Below, one piece after another: positions 26,519-37,728 of a DNA stretch of 64,000 nucleotides. Each line of letters opens with the position of its first letter. The stretch's first letter is position 1. Source of the DNA: Sphagnum compactum (Eukaryota; Bryophyta; Sphagnopsida; Sphagnales); contig OZ234502.1 of NCBI GenBank assembly GCA_965153455.1, positions 5,311,267 to 5,375,266 on the forward strand, given 5' to 3'. The translations under genes and the position numbers were made by a program. A model generated the notes under the pieces. The model was not told the origin of the DNA. It did not search any database and was given only the letters and a program-made list of their open reading frames with translations.

Positions 26519-27660
26519 CTTTGCAGGCCTGGACCTCTATCCACTGAATGCTGAATACTTCCTAGTACTGTACCAGTTAGATCTACTTTTTATCACCACT
26601 TACCGGTGCTCTCTATAGTTCAAAGGCATGTCAAACTACCAGCTTTGCTGCATTTCTTCCCCCACCGGCTTTGATGCCCTGAACTTGTCCACTAGTGATT
26701 GCTTCCTAGTCCTATACAAGTAGATCTACTTTGTCACCACTTCCGGGTGCTCTCTATCTCTATAGTTCCTCGAAGCAATCTCTCACCCACCCTGCCATGC
26801 CAATATATCAGTCGTATCGCACATCCTTCTAGATTCTCCAACACACTCTACATACTCAATACCATGCTCTTCTCGTTCCTAAAAAAATTGTGCACCAGCA
26901 CTGCCTATCCTCCATTTTCCATCTTTCATATATACCGTCTTTCATGATACCGATGTTGATGATTCCCCCTCCTCCAGCTTCTTCATGTTCTCCTTTTCAC
27001 GTTCCTCAAGTGTTCCTGCTCCTCTTTCCCTCATCCTCCGCTACTGCTGCTACCTCCTCCTCTTTTCCCTCCCCCCACCCCCGCTACTGCGGAGGCTTCC
27101 CTATACGCCCTACTTGGTGTTCAAAACGTTTGTTGCAATAGTAGTAGTAGTGCTGCTGCTGCTGCTGCTCCTCCTCCTCCTCAGTCGACAGTCATCGTCG
27201 GTTGGTAACCTAACTTGAGAACACACGACTTCTCCCCCCTTGTGTCCATCTCGCACAACTGGTCCCATCATCTTTCAAAGCAAGTTTTAAAAGCGCCCAA
27301 AAAGAAGCAACCCCCAAGCAGTCACCACTTCGCGGAGGAATACTACAACAGCAGCACGACGGACGGAGAGTCTCCACCTCCGCTTGCATGAATCGAAAGA
27401 GGAAAAGCAAAGTAAAGCAAATGCGAAGTTTTGTGATCGGAGGCATCTGACGATGACAGTGCGAGACGAAGACGAAGACGGCCAAGGCATCATCCCGAAT
27501 GATAAATGCCCCCCGCGCCTGCTTCCAGCCTGGCATGGTAGGTAGGTAGGTAAGTAGGTAGGCAATCAGGTAGGTAGCAATGCATCTGGTAGGTAGGTGG
27601 CAATGCATCTTCATGATTTACCCGCACTCTCAATTTTATTTATTTTTTAACTTTTTACCG
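26519..27660. promoter_or_regulatory. 5' flank and probable 5' UTR of the FURRY gene
   Basis: The region upstream of the FURRY start is CT-rich and less AT-rich than the distal intergenic DNA. It contains a run of CTG then CTC triplets at about 27,149-27,185 and GGTA tetranucleotides at 27,535-27,600. ORFs on both strands here (27,210-27,614 and others) lack any recognisable domain. The transcription start cannot be placed by eye. A short ATCTACTTT..TCACCACTT direct duplication lies at 26,580-26,750. Confidence 0.45.
27535..27610. repeat. (GGTA)n-type repeat with GCAATGCATCT doublet
   Basis: GGTAGGTAGGTAGGTAAG is followed by two copies of GGTAGGTAGnn-GCAATGCATCT. This is a simple-sequence expansion between the FURRY 5' flank and the next tandem array. 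Confidence 0.8.
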
Positions 27661-28138
27661 TCTCTACAACTTACCTAACTAGGCATGTGCTAGGGTATGT
27701 GCTAGGGTAAGGCCCTATAAAATAATATGGCACAACTTACCTAACTAGGTATGCTCTACGGTAAGGTCCTATACATAATATGGCACAACTTACATAACTA
27801 GGTATGTTCTAGGGTAAGCCCTCTAAAAAATAGGGCAAAACTTACCTACCTACGTATGTTCTAAGGTAAGCCCTCTACAAAATAGGCCACAGCTTACCTA
27901 ACTATGTATGTTCTAGGGTAAGCCCTCTCAAAAATAGGGCACAACTTACCTACATATGTATGTTCTAGGGTTATAAGGCCCTATTGGTAATATGGCACAA
28001 CTTACCTAACTAGGTATGTTCTAAGGTAAGCCCTATGGTATGTTCTAGGGTAATGCCCTATAAAAATATAGGGCACAACTCACCTAACTAGGGTAATGTG
28101 CTAGGGTAAGATCTTATACAATTTTATGGAATGTGTTG
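27660..28138. repeat. Tandem array of ~50-65-bp units
   Basis: About eight units of the form CACAACTTACCTAACTAGGTATGTTCTAGGGTAAG, then CCCTATAAAATA. Copies start near 27,666, 27,732, 27,785, 27,836, 27,891, 27,950, 27,997 and 28,073. The hAT transposon sits at its right edge. Unit lengths vary, so the array has drifted. Confidence 0.85.
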
Positions 28139-28146
28139 GGTATAGG
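28139..28146. repeat. Left target-site duplication of the hAT element
   Basis: GGTATAGG directly abuts the left terminal repeat, and the identical 8 bases abut the right end at 30,734-30,741. An exact 8-bp duplication is the insertion signature of hAT elements. Confidence 0.95.
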
Positions 28147-30733
28147 CAGGCTTGTCTAGTCTAGGCGATCGGAGGCGGCGCCGCCTAAATCACCTAAACG
28201 ACCCCCCGTCGACGCGCCTAAATCAGCGAGTTGCGTGGTTGGGGGAGCGTGTGTTGGGGGTGGTCCTATAAGCGCCATTGCTTGTTGTTCTACGTCGTAT
28301 AAGCGCCATTGCTTACTGTTCTATGTCATTCTACTCCATTTCATGAGTTCTAATCGTGCTTCTGAGTATGTGAAGGACAACGACGTCCGCTTGAGTTTGA
28401 GGGTGTCCACCAGGGCGGCGAATGGTGGGCCGCAAGTCACTGGACTACAATGTCGTTTCTGTATTACTTTTGGCCACGAGGAGAAGGTTGGCGCGAAGCG
28501 CCAAGCTTCGACCGCTGTTCAGGGATGGATGCGCCCCTTCCGCTACGACAACATTGAAAGTCATGTTAGCAGTCAGCACCCAACGAAATGGGCCAAGTAC
28601 AAGCGGCTCGATTCGATTGTTGAGCGCCAAGCATTCTTTGACGATGTCCCGGTCGCGTTTAGAAATTCTATTAAGGCGCACTTCCCGTCTTCATCTCTTG
28701 GCGCTGAGCGTCAAATCGTATTCGACATCGAGAAGGACATCGTGGACGTGATCGTACGCGGCATGATGTTTGACCCTGCTGACATTGTCGACAGCGATGC
28801 GGACAGTGATGCGGAGGAGAATGATCTTGCATTCGGCAGTGACGCTGAGCGGGATGCTGTACTTCGCCGACATATTCAAAAGGCAGCATTGGCGAAAGAC
28901 TGAGCGCTATCATTATTTCAGCGCGTGGATCAGGAGGAGGAGGAGGAGGGCAATGCGAGTTATTCTTATTTGATCACTATCCCGAAGTCGAAAACTACTG
29001 TATTCCAGTTATCTGTCCGATACGTGTCATGCGGCGCGTCTTTTCGATTGGCGTCCAACATATTGAGCTGCACGTACAATGTGCTGCACAACCCTGTTCT
29101 GTGTGCTTGCTCTCGCCATGATGTCGCCAACTACATCAAAGTTGTGTGTGCTGTCAACCTGCAACGCATTGCTCGCCATCTGCGCCGTGCATGGGCATTT
29201 TCAATTGCACTGGACTCTGCAACTCATCAAAGCACCTCGTATCTCGATGTGCGCTTTTGAATCTTCATGTCGGCCTTCTATAACATTGTTAACCTGCATG
29301 TGGTTGCGCTTCCAATGTTCGATTGGCACACCAGCGAGGTCATGTTCCAGATGGTTGTATCTTTCTTGGACGTTCTTCGCCCCGGTTGGAAGGTTCATCT
29401 ACTTGGTGTGTCTTCTGATGGAGCCCGCAACATGATTGGCTGTGTTTCTGGTGTTGTCACTCACCTCAGCAACGCGATGCACAACGAGTGCCCTCTGACT
29501 CGAGTTTGGTGTGGAGCGCATCAATTAGATCTCATTATGGAACACATCATGGACACCATCATGAAGGAGCATTTTTTTACTGTCATGACCGGATGTATCA
29601 CCCACTTGACACGGCAGCTGAATCTAATCGCGGATATGAAGACAACGTGCCCTCGTGTCATCAATCGCTGGCTATCCACGGAGAAGGTCATTAAGTGGTT
29701 CAAGATTCATCGGCCACAGTTGCTTATGCATATCGAATCTAAGCAGCCACCTTCCGCTCCACCTCGCCTATGGTGGGTGTCTCTGCTTGCCATGCATCAC
29801 TTTACTCCCAGGACGGCAATCACGTTTCGCATGATTCAGAGATTGACGACGCTGTTGGATCAACAGCAAGCTGCCCTGGTTGGTCTCGTCGCCTCTCTCA
29901 TGGAGGATGTTGGTGTCTTGGGCCGCTCACTGCTGAAGCGATTGCGAATCTCGACGCATCGAGTCACGTCATTAGCGGCCGTTATGTAGTTCCATTGTCT
30001 ACTGTCCGTGAGTTCGTCAGCGGCTTGGCTTCCTGGGTTGATTCTATTGTTGACGAAGCTGATGAAGGCCAGCAGAGTGAGCTCTTCAACGACATCGCTT
30101 CTGTTTATGTCACCACCTGCGATCGTATCTCTGAGCTGTCCGCCTATCGCGATGAAAACAACAACCCGCTTGCCGATCCGTCTTCCTTCCCACCAGTGTT
30201 ACCGCACGAGCTCGTCAAACTATCCGCTGCCAAGTTTATTCGCAAGATGCGCCGTTACAGCTACCGATTGGAGCAGCGTTATTCGAGTGAGCATATCGAC
30301 ACTATCGCCGACGAGCACAAGCAGCTGCTCCATGCTTACCGAACTGAACAAGTCCTCAAGCAGAGCATCAATGCGCTGTCTAGTCAATCAGCCTTCAAGG
30401 ATGGGTGGAGTCTACTCGGTCGCCGATTCCCGAACCTGATGGAGTTCTGTGGTGTGATTGCAACCCTGTTTCTTGGGACCAGCACGGTTGAGTTTGACTT
30501 CTCGATTCTGCGTTGGGAGATGGATGCATTTCGCAAAAGCCTGTCGGACTTCAGGTTGGAGGGCGTGCTACAGGCGAAGCAGTGAATGTTCATTGAGCAG
30601 TTCGAGCCCTGATTGGCACTCTAAACGCTTAATAAAGCTTACATTGACACACCGCCTAAACTAAGGTCTCTCAATGCGACTAAATCAAGCTAATTTAGGT
30701 AATATAGGCGCCCGCCTAGACTAGACAGGCCTG
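28147..30733 (+). mobile_element. Complete hAT-superfamily DNA transposon (2,587 bp)
   Basis: The ends are 21-bp terminal inverted repeats: left 28,147-28,167 starts CAGGCTTGTCTAG, right 30,713-30,733 in reverse complement starts CAGGCCTGTCTAG. They differ at one base and are flanked by a perfect 8-bp duplication. Inside the ends are short motifs of the form CGCCTAAATC/CGCCTAAACT in opposite orientation, likely subterminal binding sites. The element encodes one broken transposase on the plus strand. Its interior is clearly GC- and CpG-richer than the AT-rich DNA on both sides. The good terminal repeats and exact target duplication point to a fairly recent insertion. Confidence 0.95.
28343..30585 (+). 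pseudogene. hAT transposase, disabled by two TGA codons and a frameshift
   Basis: Likely start at ATG 28,343 (MSSNRASEYVKDNDVRLSLR); an upstream in-frame ATG at 28,235 is also possible. The N-terminal part has a BED-type zinc finger (CRFC then HVSSQH). An acidic stretch (DSDADSDAEEND) follows. The RNase-H-like core shows the first acidic site in IALDSATHQSTSYLDVR, the second in GVSSDGARNMIG, and the hAT phrase WCGAHQLDL. The C-terminal dimerisation region ends at 30,585 with FCGVIATLFLG, VEFDFSILRWE and FRKSLSDFRLEG. In-frame TGA codons lie at 28,901-28,903 and 29,258-29,260. A one-base loss near 29,918 moves the remainder into another frame. The product would be non-functional. Codon choice is GC-rich and unlike the neighbouring host genes. 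Phrases resemble hAT copies I associate with oomycete genomes, but that is memory and was not searched. Confidence 0.92.
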
Positions 30734-30741
30734 GGTATAGG
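30734..30741. repeat. Right target-site duplication of the hAT element
   Basis: GGTATAGG, identical to the 8 bases at 28,139-28,146 and directly following the right terminal repeat. Confidence 0.95.
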
Positions 30742-32040
30742 CCATTGTGCTTGGGAAGGTGCATGTGAGGAATTTGAGTAAGGGTAGTGGAGCAAAACAC
30801 AAATTGGCTCATACTTGTTGCATTCCATAATGCAATGGTCTTAATCATTTGCATGATAGTTAGCTCAAGTGGATTAGGAAGACTTGTCCATCTTTCCTTA
30901 GATGAGGAATAGACATATGGAGTTTCAATGAACAAGGAAAAGTTTGAAATCTATAATTAGTTTAGTGAAAATTTGAAACCAATGCTATTAATCATTATAA
31001 AATATCGTGGCTTTTCAAAAGGTTTAACTTGATTAAAACGTTTGCATCAACAAAAAAAATATGTCCACCTTGATTAAAAGCTTGGGGCATGAAAAAATAT
31101 TGTTTTTTTGACTAGTTATTTTAACTATGATGACATTTTTTATTAGTTGTCAATTCAAATATTTACTCAATGCTTAATCAAAATGATAATAATATTCAAA
31201 AACTATTTAACTTAAATTATTTTTTTATTGGATCAAAAAATAATAGGCAATAAAAATTAATTAAAATTTAATTATAACTAATTTAGCTTATGTTGTTGGC
31301 CCAAGTGTGAACACGTTCACTATGAAAAATTGTGTTCGCAACAACTATATTACCTTACAACTAGAGTTCCAAAATAACTAATATACAATGGCATTACAAC
31401 TGTCTTATGAAAATAAAACAAATTAATAAATAAAATGTCATGTAAAAAAATCAAGGAGTTATATTGCAGTTGCAAATTAGTTGCAAAATATATATTTATA
31501 CATTGTATGTACATTATATATACAGTTGTACTCAACCATGTTTGACTTTGTTGACAAATGCATTTTAATCACATGTAACAACTACATCACAATTAGAATG
31601 AATTTAGTTACTAACTAACGACTATTTTGCGACAAATGTACGACCTTAAATAACACATATGATCATGTCATGTGTATACATTTCCACTACCCAATATATA
31701 TGACATTTCAACTTGTTTGTAATTAATATACAACTGTATTTCAACTTAAAATTTGAAATTTAAAGATCGGCAAATTTGGGTGGGAAACCCTTAAGCAAGT
31801 TACACATGGCAGTATATCAACAAATTTGCCTCAATGCATCAACAACCTTCATGCACTTATGCTTATTATGAGAAAATTCAAGATTATTATTTTAATTTTT
31901 CTATATTCAAACATTTTGTGTATTTCCTAATCTTACGATGATGCAATTTTCATATCATGTGTTATAATTAAGATTATTTTAATTTGTTTAATTTAGAATT
32001 AACACCAAATTGGTTATTACAAGTTTTATTATTTATTTAA
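30742..32040. other. AT-rich intergenic DNA, no gene seen
   Basis: Very low GC, with scattered GTTGCAAATTAGTTGCAA-type words around 31,460-31,490 that recur further right. No ORF or RNA gene I can support. Confidence 0.6.
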
Positions 32041-32049
32041 ATAACTTGG

Positions 32050-32690
32050 AGATTAAAGGTTTTTTTATTTTATTTTGGCGGTTAAAGGTTCTTGTTTTTA
32101 CTCTTAAAGAGGTTGAAAGCTTTTATTTTTGCTTTTAAAGGTTGAAGGTTCTTGTTCTTGCTCTTAAAAAGGTTGAAGGTTTTTATTTTTGCTTTTAATG
32201 GTTGAAGGTTCTTATTTTTGTTCTTAAAGAGGTTGAAGGTTTTTAGTTTTGTTCTTAGAGGTTTAAGGCTTTTTGCTCTTAGAGGTTGAAAGCTTTTATT
32301 ATTTCTCTTAAAGAGGTTGAAGGTTATTACTTTCAAAGAAGGTGAAAATTTTTGCTCTTACTTTTGAATGTTGAAGGTTTTTGTTGTTTCCTTTGGATGT
32401 TGTGTAGGTGATTGCTCATATTTTTGGATGTTGAAGGTTCTTACTTTTATTTTTTGATGTTAAAAGTTATTGTTCTTACTTTTGGATGTTCAAAGTTCTT
32501 GCTTTTGGTTTTAGATGTTGCAAGTTTTTGCTCTTACTCTTGGATATTGAAGGTTCTTACTTTTATTCTTGGATGTTGAAGGTTTTTTGAAGGTTTTTGT
32601 TTTTGTTCTTAGATGTTGAAGGTTTTTGGCTTTTGGATGTTAAAGGTTCTTATTTTTATTCTTGGATGTTGAAGCTTTGTGATCCTTAGT
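32050..32690. repeat. Degenerate tandem array GGTTGAAGGTTCTTG..TTTTTGCTCTTA
   Basis: The core is GAGGTTGAAGGTTTTTATTTTTGCTCTTAAA-like, with a basic unit of about 30 bp and a higher-order unit of about 60 bp at 32,080-32,340. It drifts into GGATGTTGAAGGTTCTTACTTTT words up to 32,690. The best part stays open on the minus strand for 84 codons (32,082-32,336) and reads as a 20-residue repeat built on LQPLKAKIKTFNLFKSKNKN. It is probably non-coding. Confidence 0.8.
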
Positions 32691-32699
32691 CTTTTGTTT

Positions 32700-33727
32700 A
32701 TTTGTAAATATTTTTTAAAAATGATGTGAAAATATATTCCATTTTATTTGAAAATTGATTGTACAAGTTTAGTTTAACTTATAATGATGAAAGATTTATG
32801 AAAGGTGATTTTTAAATAATAATCATGTTACATATGTCTTGTTTTGTGTTTGAACATGTGTGATAACTTTTGTTGTCTTTATGTTATAGGGCCGAACTTT
32901 CTTTATGTTTCAATCCATCAACATCAAATTTATGTATATAAGGTGAAATTCTTTTAAAAGGACTTAAAATTATAATTCAATTTACCTGACTGTAAGCACA
33001 ATATTTGATTCTATTTGCAAGTGTACAAATTATAGTTTAATTTGTGTCAATGTTCTACATATGTTGCATGTTAGTGGCAGTATAGTTGTAAACTAGTTTT
33101 ATTCAAGTTGAAGGGATTATTTAGATATTTTTGCCATTACAATGTTATGATATGCTATTGATTTCATTTCATGTGGAACTAAATATCATAACATAGCAAA
33201 TTTCAAGCAAATAAGGTGGATTGAAGAAAATGCATGGTTCAAGCTCCATTTTAACAAAAATAGAAGAAAACATTCATTTATGAAACATAGTGTTTTAGAT
33301 GACAATATTTGATTATTGTGGGTCATCATTTTAATGATCCAACCTTTTGTTTAAATAAAGAAAAATGTTTGTTATAAATAGCTTGGGCATTATATTTAAA
33401 TTCATAATTATATTACATTTTTTAATCATTTTTTAGTTTTTTTTTGTAATGTATTCTTCAACTTGGAATGTAAATCTATTTAAAGTTTCAAATCCATTTC
33501 ATGTTTATAAATAATGATGTCTAATGTAATTCAACATTATCTATTATAATTAGGACAACATGATAATGGTTGTGTGAAGTTTAGAAGTTTATATAATTGC
33601 ATTGTAAGTTGCAATTTAGTTGTTTAGTACTACTAAAATCAACTACCATACAATTGCTTTAAAACGCAAACTTAAACACCTAGTTGCAAATTAATCACTA
33701 AATCCTTTATTTTTATTTTATCTTTAA
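32700..33727. other. AT-rich intergenic DNA, no gene seen
   Basis: Low-complexity AT-rich sequence without an ORF over 60 codons and with no recognisable element ends. Confidence 0.6.
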
Positions 33728-33945
33728 TTGTAAGTTAGTTGCAAAGGATAGGAACAAAATTCATTGCTCAAATGGATGAATGAAATAATGAAAGATTATA
33801 TTTGTTGAATTATTTGTAAAATAGTTGTAAATAAGTTATAAAATATAATAACAGAATTCATTCATCAAATGGATGAATGAAATAATTAAAGATTATATTC
33901 GTCAAACTAATTATAAAATAGTTGTAAATGAGTTGCAAAAAAATT
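33728..33945. repeat. 97-bp direct repeat, about 2.2 copies
   Basis: TTGTAAGTTAGTTGCAAA at 33,728, TTGTAAATAAGTTATAAA at 33,825 and TTGTAAATGAGTTGCAAA at 33,922 mark the unit starts, spaced exactly 97 bp. The first two units share CAAATGGATGAATGAAATAA and AAAGATTATATT. Confidence 0.85.
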
Positions 33946-34729
33946 TAACATATGTCATCTATCTAAAAGTGGATGAAAAACCACATTGGCATGTCATTCG
34001 CCATGTTGGAATGTGCATGAGAATCTAATGTGGATATTAATTGCAAAGAAGTTACATATGGTTGCATGTGAATTGCATCATATATACAATATTATATACA
34101 ACATAAGGTGTTTATTGCAACTTGTTTGTTAGCACTCAAGGCGATATAAATACCATGAGTTACAAGTGTGTGTTGCAACTGGAAAATCTAGTTGCAAGCC
34201 CAGTTGTAAAACCCTATATTTTCTCATAAAGATTAAGGGTTCAACTAATTTTTTTTTTCCAACTAATTTTTATAATTGTTTGAATTTCCAACAACAAAAT
34301 CCACTAAAAAATCAAGGTCTTTCACACCTTAACTCTAAAAATTATGAAATACATGTTATTAAATCTATCTCACCAAATGTTTTCCAACAACACCAAAGAT
34401 GCCCCCAAATTTCAATACAATTATTAGTTTTGATTTTATTTAATTCTCATTGAAAAAATGGTTCAATAATCAATAATTTCCATGTTATAGTTCCAATAAT
34501 TTCAAACCAAATTAATGGACCCCTAATCATCGAATGCTTTTTGAAAATATCAAAAGTGCAACATGAAACATCGTGGTTTGGGAGATTCCAACATGACAAA
34601 ACAAAACAAACAACCTTGTTTTATAGATAAATATCAATATAATTAACATAGATAATAATTATACGATTATTATAATGTGAATTTTTTAATATAATAACTA
34701 ACCTAACTTAAATAACCTAATAATTATTA
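33946..34729. other. AT-rich intergenic DNA, no gene seen
   Basis: Contains the 20-bp word CAAGCCCAGTTGTAAAACCC (34,195-34,214), which recurs near-identically at 63,561-63,580. A 95-codon plus-strand ORF at 34,166-34,453 is low-complexity and not supported as a gene. Confidence 0.55.
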
Positions 34730-35345
34730 GGCCTAATCTACTTACCTAGGTTTAGTAGGTTAAGTAGGTGGCCTATGCCTAATTAGTAAGTTATTTAAGT
34801 TAAGTAGGCCAAGTTTTTAACTAAATTAAGTTTTGATTAAGTAGGTAGGTTAATAAGTTAGGTTACCTACCTAACTTACTTACATTGTAATAAGTAGGTA
34901 GGTGGGTGGGTAGGTTGGGTTAAACTAAATAAATAACTAAGTAGGTGCAGTTAATAAGTGGATGGTCAATGCACTTACTTATCTTAACCCACCTCCTTAT
35001 ACCTACCTATTTATATATCTATATATAACCTATTTTCAACCTAACTACTTGTTACCTACCCTCATATCTACTTATGTACCAAGATTTGGAATAAACATGT
35101 CAAATTTCAATAAATTGAAAAAAATAATCAGTGTTTGAAGTTGTGGTCCATTGGTTAAAAACTTGGTTTACCTTCGTGGAAGTGAAAGGTTCAACTCTTT
35201 ATATTTGCAACCTATTCAAATGTCTAGCTAGTTAGCTACCTTAAAATGGGTTAAGTGATCTATGGTAAATTAAAGTAAATAAGGTAGGTAAGCCAATAAC
35301 CTACCTACTTGCCTATTTCTAACCTACCTATTTAAATAATACTTA
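34730..35345. repeat. Cluster of AAGTAGGTAGGTTA / CCTACCTAACTTACTTA words
   Basis: Both orientations of a TAGGT/ACCTA-based repeat occur repeatedly, with local inverted pairs such as GTTAGGTTACCTACCTAACTTACTTA at 34,858-34,884. It is interrupted by a tRNA-like segment at 35,144-35,198. Confidence 0.7.
35144..35198 (+). other. tRNA-like A/B box pair (possible SINE head)
   Basis: TGGTCCATTGGT at 35,144-35,155 resembles a pol III A box and GGTTCAACTCT at 35,188-35,198 a B box. The spacing is close to that in a tRNA gene. The intervening sequence does not fold as a convincing tRNA by eye and there is no clear anticodon arm. A second B-box-like word, GGTTCAAGTCC, with partly similar flanks lies at 48,440-48,450. 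Confidence 0.3.
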
Positions 35346-35999
35346 TTTACCTAACTGCCATTAATAAATTAGTATCATTTTAAAAATAATTATAATAATA
35401 ATAAGATTTAATGGGGTATCAAAATTTTGGGTCCAAATAACCACGTTGTAAATGCCATTAGTTGTTAAGATGGTCATATTTGTAACCACCATTGCGACTA
35501 CACCTAATACAAAATATTATATATATATATATAATATTATTATATTAATATTTATTTTCAGTATATTGTAAGTTAATTAATAGAATTGAAATTTAGAAAA
35601 AATAAATTTACCAATTAATTTTATTATAATCCAACCACTTAACATACATTATAATTGTACTGGTTTTTCATTATTTCAAATTTTTATAATTTTAAATTTA
35701 TTAAAATCTACATATTTAATACAATATATACACATACATAAGCAATGTTATATGTGTATAACTATTTTACTGAAATATGTTTTAAATATATACAAAATAC
35801 AACAAATATTTTGTAATAAAATTAAAATTAAAAAATTGTAAAATATATTTAATCATATTCTTCTAAAAGGTCCTTAGATATATAAATTTAATATGTTGTA
35901 AATTTATGAATCTTAAACCCACAAATAAATTTGGTAGAACTTTGTTAAATAGCATGAAATTTCTTGAATTATGTTATTTTGTTATTAAAAGAAGATATT
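35346..35999. other. AT-rich intergenic DNA, no gene seen
   Basis: Extremely AT-rich with an (AT)n run near 35,518-35,540. No coding or element signal. Confidence 0.6.
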
Positions 36000-36820
36000 T
36001 AGTTTAGACTAGACTAGATTAAATCTAAAGTTCATTAATCTTGTTTAATTTTGGTTAAAGTAATATGAATGAGGTAAAAGTAGGTTATTTTGGCTAAAAT
36101 ATGATAACTTTTCTTAAATTTTGATAATCTTGGCTAAAACTTGGTTAAGCTTGGTTAAATAAAAATATTTTTTTCCTAAACTAAATGATTTTGGCTAAAT
36201 TTGGTTAAACCTAGCAAATTTTTTTAAAATTTTGATTAAGTTTTGTTGAAATTTAATAAATTTGGTTAAACTTTTTTTAAAAAAAAGTTAAATTCGGTTA
36301 TGTATTTGGCTAAATTTTAATAAATTAGGCTAAACTTGGATTAATTAAAACATTTGAGTTAAATTTCAATATTGAAGTTAAATTTGGTTAAAGTTTGTGA
36401 AATCAAGTTACATGAAAACACTTAGGCTAAACATGGTCAATTAAACTTGGCTAATTTTAAAAAAATTGGCAAATAAAATTTTTAAATGTATTTTGTGGAA
36501 CCAAGGCCAACTAGGCTAAATTGAATTAATTAATCTAAATTTGGCTAAACTAAATTAAATTAGCTTACGCATGTTAAAATATGTTGCTTTAAGTTCAAAT
36601 ATAAGATTATTTATAATAAATCAGGTTATTTAAGATAAATTATATAGGCTACTTAAGGTGCATTAGCCTTAAGTGGGTTAAATTAAGATTGGATTAAGTT
36701 TAAATAAATAAATTTAAATTAAACTAGGTTTAGTTTAATTCATACGGAACTAGGTTAAAATATATTGAACTAGGAATTATTTAAATTAGATTAAATTAAG
36801 CTAAATTAAGCTTCTAATAC
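36000..36820. repeat. Degenerate short repeat TTGGCTAAATTTGGTTAAA
   Basis: Dozens of variants of TTGGCTAAA and TTGGTTAAA, separated by AT-rich filler, occupy about 0.8 kb. No regular period is visible, so this is either a very old tandem array or locally amplified short words. Confidence 0.7.
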
Positions 36821-37467
36821 AAATTTGACCATGTTGATATGTATTATTTTATTTTTAAACTTGCTAAAACAAGGTCAAGTAATTACTTTAATATGATTAC
36901 ATTAGTTGTGTAGTCATATTTGTAGTCATAATTACCTCTAGTTGTAATCATAGTCATATTTGTAGTTGTAAACTCATAATTATGACTATAGTGGTCAAAA
37001 TGACTATGATTCAAATTCACTTACAGCTACATGACTATTTTGGGCAATAGTCGCAACATGTCCTAATCATAAAAACCACATTTTGGCATAGTGACATGTT
37101 TTATGCATGATTATAGTGGAACACATCTGTGCTATGTTGGCATAATCTTAAAAACCCCTTATATCCTTGGCAATTTGGGGTTTATAAGGGTAATTTAACA
37201 ATGTGAAATGGAATTTTTTTAAGGAAAGTAAAAATTTAGGTAGAAAAAACCACATGGAAAACAATGTGTAGGGGAAAGGCATGTCTAAAAGGGCATTCTT
37301 TCATAAAGCTTGAACTCATATTATAAAACCAAGTAATGAAGAGCACTAATGAGAGCACCATGCTTATTCACAGAAGCAGAAATGGAAGGCCAAAGGTGTG
37401 ACGTAAACCAATTGGTGTAAGTACTTCATGTCTTTATTCTCTTTGTTGATTTTGAATTTTCATCCTT
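36821..37467. other. AT-rich intergenic DNA, no gene seen
   Basis: Contains a cluster of GTAGTTGTAATCATAGTC-type words (36,905-37,020) in both orientations. No ORF is supported. Confidence 0.55.
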
Positions 37468-37728
37468 CTAATTGTCTTTTTGTTTGACTTCTTTTTCTGC
37501 AATCAAAGTAGCCTGAAGGTGTTTTCGTGGTTTTCCAACAGGTCGTTTCAAGGTTGTGGAGGCCATTTGCTCTTTTTCTTGGTTGTGCATCTCCATTTCC
37601 TTTGAAAGTAGTTTTAGTTCCTGAGTTACAACCATTAATATTTGTTCTTTATCCACTTTTTGACACATGCAATTTATCATTTTTTGTTGTTTTTCACTGC
37701 TTGCCATGTTCAAGATTGTTCTAAGCAA
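37468..37728 (-). CDS. Hypothetical 86-codon ORF with an AT-hook-like motif
   Basis: The minus-strand ORF is Met/Gln/Lys/Glu-rich and predicted helical (EKQQKMINCMCQKVDKEQIL then LSKEMEMHNQEKEQ). It is followed by KRPVGKPRKH, which resembles the GRP-core AT-hook but has Gly-Lys-Pro in place of Gly-Arg-Pro. There are no flanking exons I can identify. It could be a chance ORF, a fragment of a transposon-encoded DNA-binding protein, or a small gene. The composition is less AT-biased than its flanks, which is why I list it. Confidence 0.25.
   Translation of the reverse strand: MLRTILNMASSEKQQKMINCMCQKVDKEQILMVVTQELKLLSKEMEMHNQEKEQMASTTLKRPVGKPRKHLQATLIAEKEVKQKDN

Noticed and set aside
28901-29260. 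TGA read as a sense codon in the hAT gene
   Set aside because: Host genes in the window end normally at TGA and TAG, so code reassignment is not supported; mutation explains it better.
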